Positions 5,988-11,041 of a stretch of DNA of 11,041 nucleotides are shown here, piece after piece; position 1 is the first letter of the stretch; each line of letters starts with the position of its first letter. A program made the position numbers and the translations under genes. The stretch is from Candidatus Gastranaerophilales bacterium. GTDB lineage: Bacteria > Cyanobacteriota > Vampirovibrionia > Gastranaerophilales > Gastranaerophilaceae. The stretch is taken from NCBI GenBank assembly GCA_944323095.1, contig CALURE010000043.1, positions 1 to 11,041 on the forward strand, read 5' to 3'. The notes under the pieces were generated by a model, which saw only the letters and a list, made by a program, of their open reading frames with translations, did no database searches and had not been told where the DNA came from.

Positions 5988-7005
5988 TATTTTGATATAT
6001 GCAGAAGTTACCAGAGAAAATTATCTCCATACTGTCGTTTTTGAACTTGCATACAAGGCACAGGGGCTTTCAAAAAAGCTGGATAATGCATCTGTTTCAG
6101 CTCTTTTAATATGTAAAACAGGATTGGCGGAAAATTTTAAGGAAGCATTTATTAATTCCGGTTTTGATTACGTTTATATTGCAGAGAATAACAGATTAAC
6201 ACATTACTCAACAGAATTGTATTCAAAGATTGCAGTTGATATTATAAAAGAAATTAAACCTGACATTATACTTGTAGGTGCTACAACACAGGGCAGAGAT
6301 TTAGCACCGAGGATTTCGTCGTCATTACATACAGGATTAACGGCTGACTGCATAGGGCTTGATATTAACGAAAAAGGACAGCTCGCCGCTACACGTCCGA
6401 CATTCGGCGGCAAACTGATGGCAACAATTTTGTGCAAAACTTTACCGCAAATGGCGACAGTCAGACCGAAAGTTTTTAAACCCGCGCCTGAAAATATCGT
6501 AAAAGATACAAAATTTATTTATATTAAACCTGAAATAGATAATATTAATAAAAAAGTTGAATTTATAGAGTTCGTAAAAGGATTGAATACGGCGATTAAT
6601 GAACTTGACAGTGCCGATATAATTGTAGCCGGCGGCAGGGGAATGAAAAATGAAGCAGGATTTGAACTGCTGAAAAATTTTGCACAATGTTTGAAAGCGA
6701 GTGTTGCAGCAAGCCGCGGAGCCGTAGATATGGGGCTTGCATCACCTGATATTCAGATAGGACAAACTGGGAAAACAGTTACTCCTAAACTTTATATTGC
6801 CTGCGGAATTTCAGGCGCAATTCAACACATTGTCGGAATGCTGGACAGCGATAAAATTATTGCCATAAATAACGATGAAAAAGCTCCGATATTTGAAGTC
6901 AGCGACAGCGGTATTGTCGGGGATGTTTTTGAAGTTATTCCTGAATTAATAAAAATAATTAAAAATGCCGGCGGTGAAGAAACTCCGGATATTAACATTA
7001 TTTAG
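5980..7005 (+). CDS. etfA: Electron transfer flavoprotein alpha subunit
   Basis: This 341-residue EtfA completes the Etf heterodimer and should carry the electron-transferring FAD in its C-terminal domain. The N-terminal half has the family stretch ILVGATTQGRDLAPRIS (97-113) and TRPTFGGKLMATI (138-150). The FAD domain is intact: GGRGM (218-222), SRGAVD (245-250), GQTGKTV (261-267), GISGAIQH (276-283), INNDEKAPIF (296-305) and DSGIVGD (309-315). Translation is coupled to etfB through an 8-base overlap. There is no extra ferredoxin domain. Typical partners such as Bcd, FixCX or a lactate dehydrogenase are absent from this window, so the electron donor or acceptor is open; the NfnA-like subunit at the operon head is a candidate. 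Confidence 0.95.
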   Translation: MSNILIYAEVTRENYLHTVVFELAYKAQGLSKKLDNASVSALLICKTGLAENFKEAFINSGFDYVYIAENNRLTHYSTELYSKIAVDIIKEIKPDIILVGATTQGRDLAPRISSSLHTGLTADCIGLDINEKGQLAATRPTFGGKLMATILCKTLPQMATVRPKVFKPAPENIVKDTKFIYIKPEIDNINKKVEFIEFVKGLNTAINELDSADIIVAGGRGMKNEAGFELLKNFAQCLKASVAASRGAVDMGLASPDIQIGQTGKTVTPKLYIACGISGAIQHIVGMLDSDKIIAINNDEKAPIFEVSDSGIVGDVFEVIPELIKIIKNAGGEETPDINII

Positions 7006-7093
7006 TTACAAACTGTAAAAAAATATTGGTTTCAATAGCAAAAAATCTTATTGTCGTTTTTTAAAGCTTAATAATAAAAAGGAGAAAGTATAA

Positions 7094-8740
7094 ATGTTTA
7101 TACCAGCGCTAAACGGAACCGTGCTTAATTTTAAACCGTATGCGAATTACAGAAAAAATAACAGAGCATCAATCTCTTTGAATAATCAGCTATCTTATGA
7201 CACTGTATCTTTCAGCGGAACACTTCCAGTCAAAAATGTTTTTGATAATTATAAACCTGTTCACAAATTATTTGAAAATTACGAAATTACCATTCACAAT
7301 AAAGAAATAGCAAAAAAACTTTCACAATCATATACTTTCAAAACATTTAAAAACCTGTTTAATTTTGCAGAAAAAAACGGTGTATTTAAACTTGATATTA
7401 ATCCTGATACACATTATGTAAAAACAAGTTTGATATCGCAGGCGGAAAATCCTCTTATGAGTAAACTGGTATGGGTTACGGACAGCTGTAATTACATGCC
7501 TGTTTTAAAAGATAAATACCCGCAAAATGCAGTTCCCTTAATGGAAAATATCTCAAACTTCTATAAGAAACAGGAAAGATATTTTAATAAAGTTATACAT
7601 AACCCGCTTGGATATGAATTAAACCATGACTGGGCATCTACGGCAAAATTTGGTATCGGACATGTATTTAACCCTGCAAATATGAGAACGCATAAATGGT
7701 TCCCGCATACAAGGCTTGAATCAGCAGGACTTTATTTAAAAACAATGTCAGAGTTGATTAAAGACGGATTAAACGGTGCTGAATACGGATATAAAAAAGC
7801 CTCTGATATTTCCCAAAACACTATTGATGCAGTTACAAATATCACTGCCTATCTCGAAAAAATTGTTTATCCTTACAGTAAATCAACAGGACCGTGGGAA
7901 GAAAAAACATTTAACATAACCCCCTCAAGCGATACTGCAGTAATTAATGAAGGGTTTAGAAAAATAATAGATTTAATGTATTCTCCAAGTGATAACGCAG
8001 AAATTTTAAAAGTACGCAAACGGCTTCTATCTGCAAAAAACGGCAAAATATTTGAAGATGAAAACAAATTGAAAAATATGCTGAAAATTGGAGAATACCG
8101 TATTAAATCAAATAGTACGGAGGAAGTTCCTTCCAGATTTGAAAGAATTTTTGACGGAGCACTGAGTTTTATTCCTCATACCGAAAAATTTGACGATGAT
8201 GCATACAAAGATGCTCTTGAAATTATGAACAGAATGAATTACCTTGAACGCGGTAAAATTGTAAGATCAAACGGAGTTATACGTTACGAAGGCGACAGGT
8301 ATTTGAATATGACATCAGGTCATAAAGCTAACAACTCTAATCTTCCTCCGCTCGGTACAGAAGCTCAATGGTTTATGTCAAGTGATATTTCTAGAAGTTA
8401 TGGAATAGCCGTAAAAAGACTATTAGAAAAAATTGCACACGAGGGCAAAACTGACAAAAAAACAACACAGCTTTTAGTCAAAGCAATAAAAAAAGAAACA
8501 GAATATATAAACCGCGCATATGCCCGCATAACAGGAAAAAATTCATACAAAGCCAACGGAAAAGAATGTCCTCCTTTCCAAATTCCGGAAGCATATCAGG
8601 CAGTAACAAATTCGAAAGATGAAATTATTTTTGTACCAGGGACACACACTCCGCTTGGCTGGGCGCAAGCATCTTTATATAATGCATCCAAACTTATGCT
8701 TGAAAATTTAAAAGGAATTGAAAAACTCAATATTCTATAA
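7094..8740 (+). CDS. GH15/phosphorylase-kinase-like protein with F-x-G N-terminal signature
   Basis: I do not recognise this 548-residue protein as a named enzyme. Several features point to the glycoside hydrolase 15/phosphorylase kinase alpha-beta superfamily of (alpha/alpha)6 barrels: long helical segments, RTHKWFPHTRLESAGLYLK (198-216), GPWEE (266-270), TEAQWF (422-427), IPEAYQ (497-502) and the late GTHTPLGWAQASLY (516-529). The last two resemble the PE-x-Y and PLxWAxA motifs near the C-terminal end of that family. The GPWEE and IPE glutamates are possible acid/base residues, but I cannot assign them. The first 50 residues are low in hydrophobic content and include SFSG (39-42), with no signal peptide visible. 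The start is supported by GGAG at 7081-7084, 9 bases upstream. A role in alpha-glucan breakdown or sensing is an inference; the N-terminal 190 residues remain unexplained. Confidence 0.8.
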   Translation: MFIPALNGTVLNFKPYANYRKNNRASISLNNQLSYDTVSFSGTLPVKNVFDNYKPVHKLFENYEITIHNKEIAKKLSQSYTFKTFKNLFNFAEKNGVFKLDINPDTHYVKTSLISQAENPLMSKLVWVTDSCNYMPVLKDKYPQNAVPLMENISNFYKKQERYFNKVIHNPLGYELNHDWASTAKFGIGHVFNPANMRTHKWFPHTRLESAGLYLKTMSELIKDGLNGAEYGYKKASDISQNTIDAVTNITAYLEKIVYPYSKSTGPWEEKTFNITPSSDTAVINEGFRKIIDLMYSPSDNAEILKVRKRLLSAKNGKIFEDENKLKNMLKIGEYRIKSNSTEEVPSRFERIFDGALSFIPHTEKFDDDAYKDALEIMNRMNYLERGKIVRSNGVIRYEGDRYLNMTSGHKANNSNLPPLGTEAQWFMSSDISRSYGIAVKRLLEKIAHEGKTDKKTTQLLVKAIKKETEYINRAYARITGKNSYKANGKECPPFQIPEAYQAVTNSKDEIIFVPGTHTPLGWAQASLYNASKLMLENLKGIEKLNIL

Positions 8741-8801
8741 TCTTTTTGTGCTAAAATAAATAAGTAATTGACCTGTTTTTCAAAGAAAGGATAAGAGGGA
8801 T

Positions 8802-10082
8802 ATGAATAAGGTTGTAGTAGGCGCTCAATGGGGCGATGAAGGAAAAGCTAAAATTACGGATTTACTTGCGCAGGATGCCGATTTAATTATTAGATATCAG
8901 GGCGGCTGTAACGCAGGCCATACTGTTGTTGCTCATAACAAGACTTTTAAATTTCACCTTATTCCATCCGGTATTTTATATAAAAGTAAAACATGCTTTA
9001 TAGGAGCAGGAACTGTTATTCTGCCTGAATACTTCGAAGAAGAAATTCAGGGGCTTATAAAAGAGGGGATTGACGTTTCGGGGCTTAAAATTAATCCTCT
9101 TGCCTCTATCACAATGCCTTATCACACGGAAATTGACGGGTATTCTGAAAGTACGGCAGGCAAAGGGAAAATAGGTACAACTAAAAAAGGAATTGGTCCC
9201 ACATACACTGATAAAATGGCAAGAATAGGCTTGAAAGTTCAGGACTTGTATTCTGAAGATGCACTGTCTGAAAAACTTGATATTATCCTGCCTTTAAAAA
9301 ACAAAACTCTTGAAAAAGTCTACGGACTTGAACCTTATACAAAAGACTGTATTCTTGCTCTTTGTGAAAAATATGCCCAAATTTTCAAACCCTATGTCTG
9401 TTTTGACTGGCAAAAAGAACTTGAAGATGCAAAACGCGATAAAAAAGCAATTCTTTTTGAAGGCGCACAGGGTGTAATGCTTGATATAGATTACGGTACA
9501 TATCCTTTTGTAACTTCATCCAATCCTATAGGGGGAGGTGCTGCAACAGGCTCTGGCTACGGTCCTACAATGATAGATGAAGTTATAGGGGTCGCAAAAG
9601 CATACGTAACAAGAGTCGGAGAAGGGCCTTTTGTTACGGAATTAACAGATGAGACTGGAGACAAAATCCGCGAAATTGGTCACGAATACGGAGTCACAAC
9701 AGGCAGACCCAGACGCTGCGGCTGGTTTGATGCGGTAACAATGAAATATGCCGTTCTGGTTGGAGGTTTAACCTCAATAGCTTTAACAAAAATCGATGTA
9801 TTTGATACTTTTGATGAAATAAAAATCTGTACAGCTTACAAAGACACTAGAAACGGAAATATTTACACAAGCTACCCGACAGATGTATTTATTCATAAGT
9901 ATCTGGAACCGGTTTACGAAAATCATGAAGGCTGGAGGCAAGATATTACAGGAATTAAAGAATACGCAAAGCTTCCTGAAAATGCAAAAAAATACCTCTC
10001 ACGTCTTGAAAAACTTTTGGAAGTACCTATTTCAATAGTAAGTGTCGGACCTGACAGAGAACAGACTATTTACAAAAATTAA
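8802..10082 (+). CDS. purA: Adenylosuccinate synthetase
   Basis: PurA joins IMP and aspartate using GTP to make adenylosuccinate, the first committed step from IMP to AMP, in the cytoplasm. The 426-residue length is close to the usual 425-435. Key parts are GDEGK with D12 as catalytic base (11-15), GGCNAGHT with H40 as catalytic acid, TTKKGIGPTY (126-135) for IMP, FEGAQG (219-224), TTGRPRRCGW (299-308), the guanine-recognition motif TKIDVFD (329-335) and SVGPDREQTI (414-423). Two positions differ from the E. coli protein: GDEGKAK in place of GDEGKGK, and GGC in place of GGH in GGxNAGHT. The catalytic residues are intact. The ATG follows AGAAAGGA at 8784-8791; a closer GAGGG lies too near to be the main site. 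No other purine gene is adjacent. Confidence 0.97.
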   Translation: MNKVVVGAQWGDEGKAKITDLLAQDADLIIRYQGGCNAGHTVVAHNKTFKFHLIPSGILYKSKTCFIGAGTVILPEYFEEEIQGLIKEGIDVSGLKINPLASITMPYHTEIDGYSESTAGKGKIGTTKKGIGPTYTDKMARIGLKVQDLYSEDALSEKLDIILPLKNKTLEKVYGLEPYTKDCILALCEKYAQIFKPYVCFDWQKELEDAKRDKKAILFEGAQGVMLDIDYGTYPFVTSSNPIGGGAATGSGYGPTMIDEVIGVAKAYVTRVGEGPFVTELTDETGDKIREIGHEYGVTTGRPRRCGWFDAVTMKYAVLVGGLTSIALTKIDVFDTFDEIKICTAYKDTRNGNIYTSYPTDVFIHKYLEPVYENHEGWRQDITGIKEYAKLPENAKKYLSRLEKLLEVPISIVSVGPDREQTIYKN

Positions 10083-10124
10083 ACAAATTAGCAATTATTT
10101 TCTTGTTAAAGTTTTAATATACAT

Positions 10125-11041
10125 GTGTTTAGAATAAATTCAATTAACAGTGTAAATAATTATCAAATAAATCATAAACCTGTATTTAAAGGTAGTAATG
10201 TTCAAACAAACCCGCAGGTTGAACAACTTAGTAATGTTCAGCCTGATTATGCAGTAAAAACTCCTATGGCATATACAAAAACAGGCGAAATGAATTTTCC
10301 GTATGATACAAAAGCTTACTGCTACAAACTTGCAAACGGTCAAAAAGTAATCATTGTTCCTCAGGAGGGAGAAACAGTTTTAAGAACTTATGTTAACACA
10401 GGTTCAATGAATGAACCTGACAAACTCCGCGGTATAAGCCATTATATAGAACATAACTTATTTAACGGTTCTCAGGGGCTTGAGCAGGGAGATTTCTTCA
10501 AACAGGTTGATAAAATGGGAGCTTCAACAAATGCTTCCACAGGCTTTGCAGAAACTAATTATTACATAAGCTCAAATCTGCTAAATGATAATGACCTTGA
10601 AAATAAAATAAAACTTCACGCCTCTATGCTTGAAACACCACTTTTTGCAGTGGAAAAACTTGAAAAAGAAAAAGGCATTGTTAATTCCGAAATCAATATG
10701 ATTACCTCGGATCCCCAAAATCTCGCTGTTAATAAAATGATTAAAAATTTATACGGAATTAAATCAACTTCAACCGATTTGATCGGCGGGACAACAGACA
10801 ATATTACAAACCTTTCAAGAGAAGATGTTGTTAATTATTTCAATAACAATTACTATCCCGCCAATATGGTTACAGTAATAACAGGAGATGTAAAACCGGA
10901 TGAAACAATGAAACTTGTTTCAAAATACTTTACCTCTAAAAAACAACCATCAGGACAAAGACACTTTGAGCCGCTTATTCCAACAGAAAAAACAATAAGA
11001 GAAGATTTAATTTCAGATAAAGCAAATGCAACCTCCATTGT
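10125..11041 (+). CDS. M16 (insulinase-like) zinc peptidase, N-terminal part, cut by window end
   Basis: About 305 residues are present before the right edge. The inverted zinc motif HYIEH (H106, E109, H110) and the downstream E189 in GIVNSEINM match the HxxEH...E site of pitrilysin, insulinase and processing-peptidase relatives. TYVNTGSMNEPDKLRGISHY, NASTGFAETNYY and NYYPANMVTVITGD are further family signatures. All catalytic residues are present in this half. The reading frame opens after a stop at 10107. The only plausible start before the conserved part is GTG at 10125, with no good ribosome-binding site, and ATG at 10266 is the alternative. I prefer GTG because it keeps FRINSINSVNNYQINHKP and VFKG (residues 20-23), an N-terminal signature like SFSG in the GH15-like protein. 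No signal peptide or lipobox is visible. The gene starts 42 bases after purA with no terminator between. Confidence 0.88.
   Translation, partial: MFRINSINSVNNYQINHKPVFKGSNVQTNPQVEQLSNVQPDYAVKTPMAYTKTGEMNFPYDTKAYCYKLANGQKVIIVPQEGETVLRTYVNTGSMNEPDKLRGISHYIEHNLFNGSQGLEQGDFFKQVDKMGASTNASTGFAETNYYISSNLLNDNDLENKIKLHASMLETPLFAVEKLEKEKGIVNSEINMITSDPQNLAVNKMIKNLYGIKSTSTDLIGGTTDNITNLSREDVVNYFNNNYYPANMVTVITGDVKPDETMKLVSKYFTSKKQPSGQRHFEPLIPTEKTIREDLISDKANATSI

Noticed and set aside
7034..7060. Possible terminator after etfA (CAATA/TATTG then a T-run)
   Set aside because: The stem has only 5 mostly A-T pairs with an 11-base loop, too weak to call in this AT-rich spacer.
8752..8757. TAAAAT as a -10 box for purA
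   Set aside because: No matching -35 box at a proper distance, and such strings are common in AT-rich DNA.
10083..10124. Terminator between purA and the M16 gene
   Set aside because: I found no inverted repeat followed by a T-run in this 42-base gap; the two genes may be cotranscribed.
10123..10137. ATG at 10123 as the M16 gene start
   Set aside because: It is out of frame with the peptidase and meets a stop after four codons.
10140..10343. Antisense open frame near the M16 gene start
   Set aside because: It overlaps the conserved M16 reading frame and has the residue bias of a reversed coding strand.

Overview
This AT-rich, gene-dense window contains nine protein-coding genes, eight complete and one cut by the right edge. 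The organism is probably an anaerobic, fermentative bacterium, and my best guess is the non-photosynthetic sister group of Cyanobacteria (Melainabacteria/Vampirovibrionia, order Gastranaerophilales). The reasons are the low GC, an Etf pair of the anaerobic electron-bifurcating kind, an NfnA-type flavoprotein, and two unrelated enzymes that carry a short N-terminal F-x-G signature (SFSG, VFKG) which I associate with that group. This placement is an inference. There is no rRNA or tRNA to settle it.

Layout. (1) Bases 1-2370: pnp (polynucleotide phosphorylase), with its own -10 box, a GC-rich two-hairpin leader, and a terminator-like structure downstream that encloses a dispersed palindromic repeat. 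(2) 2410-4005: a PfkB-family kinase on the plus strand and a LacA/Maa-type O-acetyltransferase on the minus strand, tail to tail with 3 bp between them. (3) 4006-7005: a divergent promoter region, then a plus-strand operon of an NfnA-like FAD/[2Fe-2S] oxidoreductase subunit, a 60-residue four-cysteine protein, etfB and etfA. This is the most distinctive part of the window. It looks like a compact flavin and iron-sulfur electron-transfer module, but no NfnB partner and no acyl-CoA or lactate dehydrogenase partner lies beside it. (4) 7094-8740: a large protein that most resembles the GH15/phosphorylase-kinase alpha-beta (alpha/alpha)6-barrel family. (5) 8802-10082: purA (adenylosuccinate synthetase). 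(6) 10125 to the window end: the N-terminal part of an M16 (insulinase-like) zinc peptidase.

The genes cover several unrelated tasks: RNA turnover, sugar or nucleoside phosphorylation, acetylation, electron transfer, possible glucan metabolism, purine synthesis and proteolysis. Only the nfnA-like/small-Cys/etfB/etfA set shows the tight spacing and common biochemistry of one functional unit. No stretch longer than 300 bases lacks a gene. I saw no CRISPR array, insertion sequence, tRNA or prophage gene.
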